64,000 nucleotides of DNA from Acinetobacter colistiniresistens (GCF_024582815.1 NZ_CP102099.1:558001-622000), one strand, 5' to 3'; shown: positions 1 through 8,241, counted from the first letter of the stretch. Notes: generated by a model not told the origin, from the sequence alone. Program-made: numbers and translations.

Positions 1-1429
1 CCAAGTCGAATTTGTATCTGCCAATCCAACCTCTAGTCTGCATGTCGGACATGGTCGTGGTGCAGCCTATGGCATGACTGTTGCGAACTTATTAGAAGCA
101 ACAGGTGCATCCGTTGACCGCGAATACTATGTCAATGATGCAGGCCGTCAAATGGATATTTTGGCCACTTCAACTTATTTACGTTATTTAGAATTGACTG
201 GTCAAACTTTAGTTTTTCCTAAAAATGCCTACCAAGGTGACTACGTCAAAGAAATTGCACAAGAAATTATTGATAAAGATGGCAATGCCCACGTTCGTGC
301 CGTTGCTGACATCTATAAAGATGTACCCGAAGATGTTCAATACGCTGAACAACTCGATGCAGAAGGCAATAAAGTTATTCTTTCTGGCGACAAAGAAAAG
401 CACATTGATGGTTTGATCGCAAACTCACAACAACACTTGGGTGCGGACTACCGTGTTTTCCATCAAGCAGCTTTACATGCCATCTTGGATGACATCAAAG
501 ATGACTTGGCAGACTTTGGTGTAACCTTTGACAAATGGTTCAGTGAAGACTCCCTGACCAACAAGATTGACGAAGCGCTTGAGACATTAGACCAACGTGG
601 TTACCTCTATGAAAAGGACGGTAATATCTGGTTTAAATCGACCGAGTTCGGTGATGAAAAAGACCGTGTAGTGAAACGTCGTAATGGTCAAACCACTTAC
701 TTTGCTTCTGACATTGCTTATCACTTGAATAAATTACAACGTGGCTATACTGACCTGATTGATATCTGGGGTTCAGACCACCACGGGTATATTGCACGTG
801 TGAAAGCAGCGATTGATGCCATGGGTTACGACTCGAAAAAACTGACCGTACTTTTGGTTCAGTTCGTAAGTTTGTGGCGTGGTGGCGAGATGGTACAAAT
901 GTCATCTCGTTCAGGTCAGTTCGTGACATTGCGTGATCTTCGTAAAGAAGTGGGGAATGACGCGGCGCGTTTCTACTATGTGATGCGCAAGTCTGAACAA
1001 CACATCGATTTTGACCTCGATCTTGCCGTCTCACAAAGCAAAGACAATGCAGTGTATTACATTCAATATGCACATGCCCGTATTTGCCGTATGTTAGAAA
1101 AAGCAGCCACTACAGGGATCAGTTTTGATGCTGTTGCGGCGCGTGAACAAGCCAACCGTTTAGAACTTGACGCTGAAACAGAAATTTTATCTAAGCTTGC
1201 TGCGTATCCAGATATCTTGGTTCGTGCAGCCAATGCCTATGAACCGCACCAGATTGGTAACTATCTGAAAGAATTGGCGGCCTTGTTCCACGCATGGTAC
1301 AACGAGCATAAAGTATTGGGTGATGATGTGGCTCTGACTCAAGCACGTTTATTGCTTTCAATCAACGTACAGCAAGTTCTACATAATGGCTTAGAATTGC
1401 TTGGTGTCTCCGCTCCTGAGACCATGTAA
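1..1429 (+). CDS. argS: arginyl-tRNA synthetase, 5'-truncated by window edge
   Basis: Class I aminoacyl-tRNA synthetase that charges tRNA-Arg in the cytoplasm. The open frame already runs at base 2, so the true start lies upstream of the window. The first visible residues read VEFVSANPT..LHVGHGRGAA, which is the ArgRS form of the HIGH signature. Further on, WGSDHHGY and the degenerate KMSKS-equivalent loop (MVQMSSRSG) are visible. The C-terminal part has the helical DALR anticodon-binding domain, from about AHARICRML to the end (residues NYLKELAALFHAWYNEH). The gene ends with TAA and is followed by a tract of palindromic repeats rather than a simple terminator. Identification is firm; only the N-terminus is missing. 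Confidence 0.97.
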   Translation, partial: QVEFVSANPTSSLHVGHGRGAAYGMTVANLLEATGASVDREYYVNDAGRQMDILATSTYLRYLELTGQTLVFPKNAYQGDYVKEIAQEIIDKDGNAHVRAVADIYKDVPEDVQYAEQLDAEGNKVILSGDKEKHIDGLIANSQQHLGADYRVFHQAALHAILDDIKDDLADFGVTFDKWFSEDSLTNKIDEALETLDQRGYLYEKDGNIWFKSTEFGDEKDRVVKRRNGQTTYFASDIAYHLNKLQRGYTDLIDIWGSDHHGYIARVKAAIDAMGYDSKKLTVLLVQFVSLWRGGEMVQMSSRSGQFVTLRDLRKEVGNDAARFYYVMRKSEQHIDFDLDLAVSQSKDNAVYYIQYAHARICRMLEKAATTGISFDAVAAREQANRLELDAETEILSKLAAYPDILVRAANAYEPHQIGNYLKELAALFHAWYNEHKVLGDDVALTQARLLLSINVQQVLHNGLELLGVSAPETM

Positions 1430-1432
1430 AAA

Positions 1433-1700
1433 AAGTGAAGCGAAAGCTTCACACATGGTCGCAAGACGAAGGGCTGTGCCCGAAGTAACCATGTAAATAG
1501 TGAAGCGAAGCTTCACACATGGCTGCAAGACCGAAAGCTATGCTTGAGGTGGGCTGCAAAAAAGCAAAGCAACGCTTTGCACATCGTCGCAAGACCGAAG
1601 GCGATGCCTGAGGTACCGATGTAAGCAAGCCCTCTTTGCATCGGAGGGCTATGCCTAAGGTGAACGGTAATGAGTAAAGCAACGCTTTAAACCCATGTAA
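1433..1700. repeat. tandem REP-like palindromic modules downstream of argS
   Basis: About four imperfect copies of a roughly 60-base module lie head to tail. Each begins with a short stem such as GTGAAGC..GCTTCAC or AAAGC..GCTTT, then ACATGG/ACATCG, a core GCAAGAC(C)GAA at about 1461, 1525 and 1589, and closes with an inverted match (ACCATGT or ACCGATGT). The fourth copy, from about 1625, is the most degenerate. The same core (GCAAGACCAAAGGC) recurs near 63321. No protein is supported here. The tract may fold into transcript-stabilising or terminating hairpins for argS. Confidence 0.75.
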
Positions 1701-1818
1701 ACTTAAGCCATCATTGTTAAACAATATGGTAAACAAAGCATTATTTTTAAACATAATGCTTTGTTTTTAAGCAGATTCAAGTTACAAATAAACCAATAGG
1801 ATCAAGAGGAATTTTCCG

Positions 1819-2433
1819 GTGTTTGGAAAAACGCAACGTGGTGTATCTGAACGACCAAACAAGCCTAAAAAACCGCTCATTCCAAAGTGGTTAGGAATGC
1901 TTGTCGCCATTCTCGCGATTCTATGTGCTGCGGTGATGTTGATGCTTTGGCAACCATGGCAGCCCGTGCCTGCGAAAAATCAGGTGACCTCTGAACATTA
2001 TCAAGAAGAAAATACCAATAAAGACTACCGTTTTTATGACTTGCTTCCTCAACAGCAAGTAACCCCAATTCCTGAACAAGCGGTACCTGAGACCAAAACT
2101 CAAGGAAATGTAGTCATTATTGAATCACCAAAACCACAAACCACCACAACTCAAGAGCCTGATAGCGGAATCAGTGCAACTGAACAACCCACAGCACCCG
2201 CACATGCGACCTACATTTTACAGGTTCGCAGCTATCCTGACCCAGACAGTGCCGATGCGCGTCGTGCAGAAATTATTCTAAATGGTTTATCTGCTGATGT
2301 GGTGAAAAGCGTTGAAAATGGTCAGACTTGGTACCGTGTATTCTCTGGACCTTACGATAGTCAGGAATCTGCACTGGCCGCACAACAAACCTTGCAACAC
2401 AGCGGTATTGACTCTATTGTGATTAAACGCTAA
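1819..2433 (+). CDS. SPOR-domain membrane protein (FtsN-like)
   Basis: A 204-residue protein probably anchored in the inner membrane with its C-terminus in the periplasm. It has a basic N-terminus, one hydrophobic helix at about residues 24-44, a Pro/Gln/Thr-rich linker (about 45-128) and a C-terminal SPOR fold (about 130-204, with YILQVRSYPD and WYRVFSGPYDS). SPOR domains bind denuded peptidoglycan glycans at the division septum, so a role in division or wall remodelling is likely, as for FtsN or DedD. The GTG start is favoured by AAGAGGA about 9 bases upstream. It follows argS across the repeat tract. The exact paralogue is not resolved. Confidence 0.85.
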   Translation: MFGKTQRGVSERPNKPKKPLIPKWLGMLVAILAILCAAVMLMLWQPWQPVPAKNQVTSEHYQEENTNKDYRFYDLLPQQQVTPIPEQAVPETKTQGNVVIIESPKPQTTTTQEPDSGISATEQPTAPAHATYILQVRSYPDPDSADARRAEIILNGLSADVVKSVENGQTWYRVFSGPYDSQESALAAQQTLQHSGIDSIVIKR

Positions 2434-2447
2434 GGCAAAAATCCATT

Positions 2448-2476
2448 AAAAAAGGGAACCCATGGTTCCCTTTTTT
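2448..2476. terminator. bidirectional rho-independent terminator
   Basis: A perfect stem GGGAACC/GGTTCCC is flanked by an A-run on the left and a T-run on the right, so it can terminate both the SPOR gene (+) and the GST gene (-) that converge here. Confidence 0.9.
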
Positions 2477-2489
2477 AATGCTCAAAATT

Positions 2490-3143
2490 CTATGCGCATT
2501 GCGAATGTAAGGTTTTTTGTTCAGCACGCTGAAAGGCTGGACGTTGTTGAACCCGTTGTACAAAAGCTTGAATATGCGGATATTTACCATGTAAACGATT
2601 TTGTATGGCGATCAACGGAAAGGCCATTTGAATATCTGCAAAAGAAAAGTCGCCTGCAAAATAATCATGTTTTGCCAGATAATCTTCAAGATACAAAATA
2701 TGTTCTTTGACGCGCGGACGCACAAAACCTGCTTTGACACCATCACTAATTTTTTCAGCGATGGGACGAATCACCCAAGGAACATGTTTACTGACATTGT
2801 TCATCACCAAAGTCATGACCAATAAAGGCATCAATGAGCCTTCTGCATAATGCATCCAATAGGAATATTGGCGTTGATCAGCAGCTTGTTGCGGTTTAAA
2901 TTGATGTTGCAGATCATACTGTTGCTGCAAGTAGTCTAAAATGACAGCAGATTCAACAATCACATCGTCACCATCCACTAAAATAGGTGCTTTACCCAAT
3001 GGATGGATCTGTTTGAGGCTGTTGGGTGCTGAGAAATTGGCTAACCTTTGATAATACTCAACTTGGCAATCCACACCAAGTTCTTCTAATGCCCACAAGA
3101 TACGGAAAGAACGTGAACATTGTAGGTAATGTAAGGTAATCAT
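2490..3143 (-). CDS. glutathione S-transferase family protein
   Basis: A 217-residue cytosolic GST-fold protein. The N-terminal thioredoxin-like domain (about 1-78) begins ITLHYLQCSRSFRILWALEE and carries the cis-proline region GKAPILVDGDDVIVESAVILDYL, which includes the glutathione-binding ES pair. An all-helical C-terminal domain follows (about 90-217) with the typical FSFADIQMAFPL capping motif. Length is normal for the family. It may conjugate glutathione to electrophiles or be an isomerase; the substrate cannot be read from sequence. It is separated from the OsmC gene upstream by an 8-bp inverted repeat (GCGTAACC/GGTTACGC, 3165-3200). Confidence 0.9.
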   Translation of the reverse strand: MITLHYLQCSRSFRILWALEELGVDCQVEYYQRLANFSAPNSLKQIHPLGKAPILVDGDDVIVESAVILDYLQQQYDLQHQFKPQQAADQRQYSYWMHYAEGSLMPLLVMTLVMNNVSKHVPWVIRPIAEKISDGVKAGFVRPRVKEHILYLEDYLAKHDYFAGDFSFADIQMAFPLIAIQNRLHGKYPHIQAFVQRVQQRPAFQRAEQKTLHSQCA

Positions 3144-3164
3144 TTTTGTGCCTGCTTTTTAGCT

Positions 3165-3200
3165 GCGTAACCATGGTGTTAGTCCCTCTCACGGTTACGC
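3165..3200. repeat. inverted repeat between GST and OsmC genes
   Basis: GCGTAACC (3165-3172) and GGTTACGC (3193-3200) are perfect 8-bp arms around a 20-base loop. On the minus strand it lies just after the OsmC stop. There is no strong T-run, so it may be a weak terminator or a processing hairpin. Confidence 0.5.
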
Positions 3201-3240
3201 TTAGAATTTTGTTTTGCCCAAGCACAATAGCACTTTAGTC

Positions 3241-3639
3241 TTAAAGAATCATGGTCTGAATGTCTAAACTACGTAACAAAGTTTTAGTAACAGGGGTTTT
3301 GCTACAGACATTAAGAAGCTTTTCTTTTAAATCCTGTGCAACAGGTTGCTGAAACACAACTCGACGTTCTATACGCTCCTGCTGCTCGCGATTGATATGA
3401 AAATCCACCTCAACCTTGAATTCACCTAAATCGATTTCCTTATGCTGCGCATACATACGCAAGGTGATCATGGTACATGAAGCCAAACTTGCGGTGAGGA
3501 AATCATAAGGTGCAGGACCTGTATCATGCCCTCCAAACTGTTCTGGTTTATCGGTAAGGAATTGATGCTTGCCACTGTGTACCTCACCCTTCCAAGGTTC
3601 CGGCAAAGTCTGGACGGTTGCACTTGCAATCATACTCAT
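3241..3639 (-). CDS. OsmC family peroxide-reducing protein
   Basis: A 132-residue OsmC/Ohr-superfamily protein. The conserved segment APYDFLTASLASCTMITLRMYA carries the first catalytic cysteine. No clear second cysteine of the Ohr pair appears in the usual VCPYSxA position; a C-terminal VCSKTPVTKTLL segment supplies the second Cys. Members reduce organic hydroperoxides or are general stress proteins. The ATG overlaps the TGA of the upstream pirin gene (ATGA at 3636-3639), so the two are translationally coupled in a probable stress-response pair. Confidence 0.88.
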   Translation of the reverse strand: MSMIASATVQTLPEPWKGEVHSGKHQFLTDKPEQFGGHDTGPAPYDFLTASLASCTMITLRMYAQHKEIDLGEFKVEVDFHINREQQERIERRVVFQQPVAQDLKEKLLNVCSKTPVTKTLLRSLDIQTMIL

Positions 3640-4583
3640 TTTGATGCCCTCATTTGATCGGGTAACACAGGTGCTTCCAAACGTTTGCCCTGATAATCTG
3701 GAATTTCGCCGAAACGTGCATCATGGTTCAACCAATCTTCACGCGCTTGCTTTAACTCTTCCATCGTTCGGCCTACGAAATTCCACCACAGCAAAATCGG
3801 CGATTGAAACGGTTCTCCGCCAATCAGCAACAAACGATGCCCTTGGGTAAGTTCTACCTCAATTTCCGTCAGCCCAGTTTCCAGTACCACCATGTTATCG
3901 ACAGTAAGTTCATGACCATTAACGCGAGCGGTACCTTCAAGTGCCATAAACGCATATTCAAACTCTGGGTTTAATGGAATACGGGTCTTGGTATCGGCTT
4001 GTGCGGTAAGATCTACACCCACTAAAAGCGTATGCACCTGCACAGGTGAAGTTGTGTCGAGGAAATCTCCAACCAGTACGGTAAATTCAACCTGATCTTT
4101 ATTTACAATTGGTAATTCTGGATAATGCTCAAACTTAGGCGGTATATTCAGTTTGTCATCAGGCAAGGCAATCCATAGCTGAGCAGCGTGCATTTTAGTT
4201 TCAGTATCAGGTGCAACTTCAGTGTGTGAAATCCCACGACCAGCAGTCATCAAATTGACCTGTTTCGGACGGATGAGTTGTTTTGAACCCAGACTATCGG
4301 TATGCATCATGGTGCCTTCAATCATCCATGTAAAAGTCTGCAAACCAATATGTGGATGCGGCCCCACATCCAGACCATCACCTGCAGGAAAGCTCACAGG
4401 CCCAGCATGATCGAGAAAACACCATGCCCCGACCAAGCGCTTTTGTCGACTCGGTAAAGCACGTTTAATCACGGTTCCCTTGCCAATTTCGGCCGAGCGA
4501 ATAGTAAATTCTTGAATAAATTGATTGATATATGTTTCGCAGTCTTTTGAATCAGAAATATCGTAGTCGTTATTATTGCTCAT
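3636..4583 (-). CDS. pirin family protein
   Basis: A 315-residue bicupin. The N-terminal cupin carries the pirin metal-ligand pattern GPHPHIGLQTFTW (His-x-His) followed about 40 residues later by GRGISHTE (His and Glu). The C-terminal cupin ends in the characteristic GEPFQSPILLWWNFVGRT stretch. Bacterial pirins include quercetin 2,3-dioxygenases and redox-sensing regulators; all four expected metal ligands are present, so an active iron protein is plausible, but the substrate is unknown. The first gene of a two-gene unit with osmC. The start has a GAGAG sequence just upstream (minus strand). Confidence 0.92.
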   Translation of the reverse strand: MSNNNDYDISDSKDCETYINQFIQEFTIRSAEIGKGTVIKRALPSRQKRLVGAWCFLDHAGPVSFPAGDGLDVGPHPHIGLQTFTWMIEGTMMHTDSLGSKQLIRPKQVNLMTAGRGISHTEVAPDTETKMHAAQLWIALPDDKLNIPPKFEHYPELPIVNKDQVEFTVLVGDFLDTTSPVQVHTLLVGVDLTAQADTKTRIPLNPEFEYAFMALEGTARVNGHELTVDNMVVLETGLTEIEVELTQGHRLLLIGGEPFQSPILLWWNFVGRTMEELKQAREDWLNHDARFGEIPDYQGKRLEAPVLPDQMRASK

Positions 4584-4670
4584 GATATTGCTCTCTGTTA
4601 CCTATGCTAATGCAATGAGTTGTTATCTTGATCTTAACAATACATACATTCAGCAATATAGTCTTTTCGT

Positions 4671-4704
4671 AATACACAGAGTGCTATTCATAGGACAATC
4701 CTGA
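4671..4704. repeat. short dispersed repeat, copy 1
   Basis: AATACACAGAGTGCTATTCA followed by TAGGACAATCCTGA resembles sequences at 5102-5134 and 16109-16140. Each copy lies 20-50 bases beyond the stop of a minus-strand gene. Confidence 0.5.
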
Positions 4705-4753
4705 TGAAAATTCAAGAAGCGTTGCCCTTCTAGATAATGCCGCCTCATCCAGT

Positions 4754-5026
4754 TTATGGCTTAGGTTGCATATCCACAATCAGACCTGTTAATCGCCGAA
4801 CTACGGGCAATAAAATCAACACCAAAGGATAGGCGATCAGCCAGGAAAACATCCATGTCTCTAGCCATATGATCAGAAAACCTGGAATAAAACCTGTCCT
4901 CATCCATAGATTAACCAGTGACAGCGTCCCACTCATAAAAAAGGATAGAATCAATGGTAATATCCACATCGCATACTTGGCGGGCAATTTCGCAATCCGC
5001 CAAGAGCTTGCTTTCAATTCCTGCAT
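4754..5026 (-). CDS. DUF2798-like small membrane protein
   Basis: A 90-residue protein with two hydrophobic helices (about residues 18-41 and 48-76), separated by a short loop, and a basic N-terminus (KLPAKYAMWILPLILSFFMS). This layout, with the two helices and the conserved GF..WLETW..SW..A.P segment, matches the DUF2798 family of unknown function. It stands alone between two intergenic copies of a short repeat. No function is assigned. Confidence 0.75.
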   Translation of the reverse strand: MQELKASSWRIAKLPAKYAMWILPLILSFFMSGTLSLVNLWMRTGFIPGFLIIWLETWMFSWLIAYPLVLILLPVVRRLTGLIVDMQPKP

Positions 5027-5101
5027 TTTTAGCCTATTTTAATAAAAAAACTCTTTAGTTTATTTTAACAATTTAAAGCTTCGTCGACACCATATATTGC
5101 T

Positions 5102-5134
5102 GATACGCAGAGTGCTATCTATGCAACAACCTGT
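5102..5134. repeat. short dispersed repeat, copy 2
   Basis: GATACGCAGAGTGCTATCTA then TGCAACAACCTGT matches the sequence at 4671-4704 (shared CAGAGTGCTAT core) and the tail of 16109-16140 (shared TATCTATGCAACAA). It lies 37 bases beyond the stop of the next minus-strand gene. Confidence 0.5.
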
Positions 5135-5170
5135 TGTCGAATCGACAATACCTCTTGTTTTAAATTCGTC

Positions 5171-5479
5171 TTATTCCAGAAGATCTTGTTGCACCTGCTG
5201 TTTTAAATTTTTCATAAACTGACCAAACTGAGGTAAGAACGTTGCGAATAATGGATGATCTTTATTTTCTAACATCACCTCACTAAATAGTTTTAAACCC
5301 ACTGCAAATGACTTGGTGGTTTGATCATCAAAAAAATCTGCTTTCTTCAAACGTTCGACTATCTCGAAGAGATCGTCATGATTGCCCGTATAAAACTCTA
5401 GACGCTCACTATAGGTTGAGACATGCCCTTTCGCATCTTTTAAATGTTGCACCGTGACATGATATTGATGTTGTTTCAT
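5171..5479 (-). CDS. DUF3861 family protein
   Basis: A 102-residue soluble protein (YHVTVQHLKDAKG at the start; FFDDQTTKSFAVGLKLFSEVML; C-terminal FATFLPQFGQFMKNLK) that fits the DUF3861 family, known mainly as a conserved uncharacterised protein in proteobacteria. Its ATG overlaps the TGA of a short open frame upstream (ATGA, 5476-5479), suggesting translational coupling. Function unknown. Confidence 0.8.
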   Translation of the reverse strand: MKQHQYHVTVQHLKDAKGHVSTYSERLEFYTGNHDDLFEIVERLKKADFFDDQTTKSFAVGLKLFSEVMLENKDHPLFATFLPQFGQFMKNLKQQVQQDLLE

Positions 5480-5670
5480 ATTTCTGCTCCAAGGTGCTGC
5501 TCAGCACTCTCTTTGATTTCAACCTCTATCAGATCGACTTTAAATTGATGAAATACCGCAGCCAAAGACTGTACAAACGGTGCCCGCTTGTTTTGTGTTG
5601 TAGCTCTGACAACTCGCCCCAACTTATAAACGTCCGATTGCGATGGCGGCCTGATCAATTTTTTCCGCAA
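5476..5670 (-). CDS. possible small protein between padR and DUF3861 genes
   Basis: A frame of up to 64 residues overlaps the end of the padR gene by about 47 bases and ends in a TGA that overlaps the next ATG. The ATG at 5670 lies inside padR; an alternative TTG at about 5622 would give 48 residues with little overlap. The translated tail (FVQSLAAVFHQFKVDLIEVE) looks like an ordinary globular amphipathic sequence. I do not recognise it. It could be a real coupled gene or the C-terminal relic of a larger one. Confidence 0.35.
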   Translation of the reverse strand: MRKKLIRPPSQSDVYKLGRVVRATTQNKRAPFVQSLAAVFHQFKVDLIEVEIKESAEQHLGAEI

Positions 5671-6157
5671 TTTGATGGATCTGCTCTTGTTGCAAATCCG
5701 CGATATTCAGTTTTAAGCGCAATGCCGTCTTGAGGTTCTCCATGGCGCGGTGGATATCAATCAGCTGATCATTATTATGAATTTCACGTCTTAGTCGTAG
5801 CTTTTGTAGAAGTGCCAATAGCATGTCTTGCTGCTCTTTTAAATAACTTTCGCCATAGTCGGTGATCTGGTATTGCTTACGTTCGGCATCCAGCAGGCGA
5901 ATCAAATTCATTTCTTCCAGTGTGGTCAGCGTTGGATAAATCGTTCCTGCACTTGGGCTATAACCATCACCGACCAGATCGCTAATTTCTTTAATAATTT
6001 CATAGCCATGTTTGGGGCTTTGCTGAATCAAATGCAGTACCAACAGTTTCATGCGACCTGATTCAAATAAGCGACCACGGCGACCGGCTCGGTGATGTTC
6101 TCGATGTAATAAAGCCGCTTCGGCTTCATCATGGGAATGCTCTGATTGATGTTTCAT
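5624..6157 (-). CDS. PadR family regulator with His-rich N-terminus (YqjI/NfeR-like)
   Basis: A 177-residue DNA-binding repressor. The N-terminal ~25 residues are His/Glu-rich (MKHQSEHSHDEAE, HREHHRAGRRGR), a likely metal-binding extension as in the Ni/Fe-responsive E. coli YqjI (NfeR). The PadR winged helix follows (about 35-110: LLVLHLIQQSPKHGYEIIKE, then SAGTIYPTLTTLEEMNLI), and a C-terminal helical dimerisation region ends the protein. A 16-bp palindrome and a second inverted repeat lie 38-85 bases upstream and are the probable autoregulatory operator. In relatives the target is a siderophore-interacting flavin reductase; none is next to it here. Confidence 0.9.
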   Translation of the reverse strand: MKHQSEHSHDEAEAALLHREHHRAGRRGRLFESGRMKLLVLHLIQQSPKHGYEIIKEISDLVGDGYSPSAGTIYPTLTTLEEMNLIRLLDAERKQYQITDYGESYLKEQQDMLLALLQKLRLRREIHNNDQLIDIHRAMENLKTALRLKLNIADLQQEQIHQIAEKIDQAAIAIGRL

Positions 6158-6194
6158 CTGTTATTTTTCTCTATATTTGCTTAATTTACGCATA

Positions 6195-6240
6195 TTAAGA
6201 TATATCTTAATATATCTTTTATCAAGTTAAGATATAACTT
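6195..6240. promoter_or_regulatory. probable PadR operator
   Basis: TTAAGATATATCTTAA (6195-6210) is a perfect 16-bp palindrome. It is followed by AAGTT..AACTT (6224-6240) that includes another AAGATAT. Both lie in the promoter region of the padR gene. AT-rich dyads upstream of the regulator's own gene are typical PadR targets; binding itself is inferred. Confidence 0.6.
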
Positions 6241-6509
6241 AAATCTTAATGACTTGATATTGAAAGAATTATTTTTCTAAGGAAGGGTTTTAAAAGTTAA
6301 GTAATAAAAAGAGCTGCTAAGCGCCCTTCTTTTATTACTAGGTAAGTATCGTAATTGATCAAAAAGAGGTCTATTTACTTCAAGTATAGTCTCAACAGAA
6401 ACATAAGATATTGATAATAAATATTTTAAGTTAATTTTCCATAATGCCTTTATTTTAATAGCGTAGCTTATCTGTTGTTATAGAACTATCCTAAGCATTA
6501 TTTTTTAAA

Positions 6510-6754
6510 TCAATTGCTTTTTTTTGCTATACCTATGAATGCTGCAGTTAATAGAATTATAAACCATACATTTTCACTTAGATCATCTCCTCTAAGTGAA
6601 AGTAATCCGATAGCTAAAAAGGAGACGTTATAGCTAATAATATTGCTCTTATAAATCGCATTTTTCTGTCATCTTTTGCAATGTCTGGTTTTCGATGCTT
6701 AATTGCAAATTCGCCAATAAAAAATAAACCTATTGATATGATTAGAAACCACAT
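6510..6754 (-). pseudogene. frameshifted small membrane protein gene
   Basis: Reading from the ATG at 6754 gives MWFLIISIGLFFIGEFAIKH and then a charged linker (RKPDIAKDDRKMRFIR), followed by AILLAIT and a premature TAG. Adding one base at about 6628 continues the frame as SFLAIGLLSLRGDDLSENV, WFIILLTAAFIGIAKKSN and TGA at 6510. The restored product would have 81 residues and three hydrophobic helices. GGGGAAG lies about 8 bases before the ATG. The two halves join without overlap, so a single-base deletion, or a sequencing error, is the simplest reading. The family is not recognised. Confidence 0.65.
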
Positions 6755-6865
6755 ATTTCACTTCCCCATTTCTTAATTTTTATAAAATTAGCATAATATG
6801 GTTTATGCAGAAAAATCCAAATTTCTTAATTAGCATCAAACATTTAAAATTTCTTTTTAAAAATA

Positions 6866-6893
6866 AAAAGAGTGCTCAAACACTCTTTTTTAC
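6866..6893 (-). terminator. rho-independent terminator of the gentisate/porin operon
   Basis: AAAAAGAGTG, a CTCAAA loop and CACTCTTTTTT form a symmetrical stem 15 bases after the stop of the porin gene; it can work in either direction. Confidence 0.85.
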
Positions 6894-6907
6894 GACTTTG
6901 AATATGA

Positions 6908-8164
6908 TTAAAACCGCTTCGTATAGTTCACAAACAAACGGTCTTCACCAAAGTCATTGCCATGTTTGACCTTGTAATCAACACGCAGATATTGAACAGC
7001 AAAACCCTTTAAATAAGGCTGCTGAAAGGCATAATTGACCAAGACATTGGATTCAGTTTCATGATTTTTCTCACCATTGGCGGTTTTAAAATCATAACCA
7101 TAGACATATTTCACCATAGCATTTAACCCTGGTACGTAGTCCTTAAAATCATAGCCGTACATCAGATGATAGGACTTTTCATTCTGCTTAAAAAAGCCTG
7201 TGGCATTCCAGTTAATAAAATACAACTCAGGCAAAAAACCATCAGGTAAAGGATAGGCCGATTCACCAACAATCTGTTGATAACCCAAACCAAAGCTCTG
7301 ATTGTTCACTTTCAACATTTCTAACAGCCCGATATTTTGCGCATCGATCTTAAAATTGTCGCCATCATTTTTGGCATTGAAATATTTAAACTTGGAGTTC
7401 AGTGAAAAAGTGGGCTGTTTCCAGGTATGCTCCAGACCGAGATAGTGTTTGTTATATAAATTTTCTAAATTGCCAAAGTAATATTCAGCTTTGAGCGAGG
7501 GGGTCAGCTGATAACGTAGGTCAAGATAATTCAGGCCATCGGAATAGGCCGTTTTACCATTCGAGCTGAAGGAGAACTTATGAAAGTTATCTTCATTACG
7601 TGGAGACACTTTTGTCACCCGACCCAGTTCAGCATAGAGTTGATCCGAAATCTGTGATTTTAAACTGCTGCCCCAATAGGAGGTAATTAACTGACGACTG
7701 GCATCCGAGCTGGTAACAGGCAAGTCCAGCCATAGCTCCCCAACACTCAATAAAGTTTTGCCATAGCCTAGTTTCAGGGTTGCTCCATACTTTGAATAAT
7801 CAGACGCTTGGGACTGGGTCTGCCGATCAAAAGGCAATACCATATCACTGACGTGTCGATCTGCGCTTAACCGTACTGCATATTGTACCGAAGCATCCGC
7901 CCCGATCCGAATTGGCTTGTCTGCGATCACGAAAGGGGTATCGTATAAGTTTGAGGTATAAAACAAAGATACCCCTTGAGACCAACTGCCAAAGTTTTTT
8001 GCATTGCTATTGGCATAATCACGGTATAGATAGGCATTCTTCAGGTTAAATTTCCATTCGTCTTGAATGGGCTGGGTGGGGTCAGCTGCCCATACGCCCG
8101 AACTTGCCCCAGACATTGGCAGCAAGATACTCAGCGCTACAATTTTCACGTTAAAGTGGTGCAT
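6908..8164 (-). CDS. OprD family outer-membrane porin
   Basis: A substrate-specific porin of 418 residues from the chosen start. The ATG at 8164 is preferred because it begins a good signal peptide (MHHFNVKIVALSILLPMSG, cut near VWA-ADP) and has AGGA about 11 bases upstream; an in-frame ATG at 8209 would add 15 residues. The mature protein shows alternating aromatic beta-strands and ends in Phe (NYTKRF), as outer-membrane barrels do. OprD porins commonly carry aromatic acids or basic amino acids. As the last gene of the gentisate operon, next to an aromatic-acid MFS importer, it most likely admits a gentisate-pathway substrate; this is inferred from context. Confidence 0.85.
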   Translation of the reverse strand: MHHFNVKIVALSILLPMSGASSGVWAADPTQPIQDEWKFNLKNAYLYRDYANSNAKNFGSWSQGVSLFYTSNLYDTPFVIADKPIRIGADASVQYAVRLSADRHVSDMVLPFDRQTQSQASDYSKYGATLKLGYGKTLLSVGELWLDLPVTSSDASRQLITSYWGSSLKSQISDQLYAELGRVTKVSPRNEDNFHKFSFSSNGKTAYSDGLNYLDLRYQLTPSLKAEYYFGNLENLYNKHYLGLEHTWKQPTFSLNSKFKYFNAKNDGDNFKIDAQNIGLLEMLKVNNQSFGLGYQQIVGESAYPLPDGFLPELYFINWNATGFFKQNEKSYHLMYGYDFKDYVPGLNAMVKYVYGYDFKTANGEKNHETESNVLVNYAFQQPYLKGFAVQYLRVDYKVKHGNDFGEDRLFVNYTKRF

Positions 8165-8241
8165 AGAATCAATCATCCTGTGTTGAGCTGCCATGCCATC
8201 CACTGGCACAGCGATCTATTTTTATTGGCAATGGCTTGAAC

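Noticed and set aside
633..1073. Long open frame on the minus strand inside argS
   Set aside because: Antisense to a conserved catalytic gene, with no ribosome-binding site or protein-like composition.
1430..1700. CRISPR-like array
   Set aside because: Repeats diverge, have no constant-length unique spacers and are themselves palindromic modules.
6299..6340. Hairpin GTAATAAAA..TTTTATTAC as a terminator
   Set aside because: Only AT pairs beyond a short region and no gene ends directly before it; kept as background structure.
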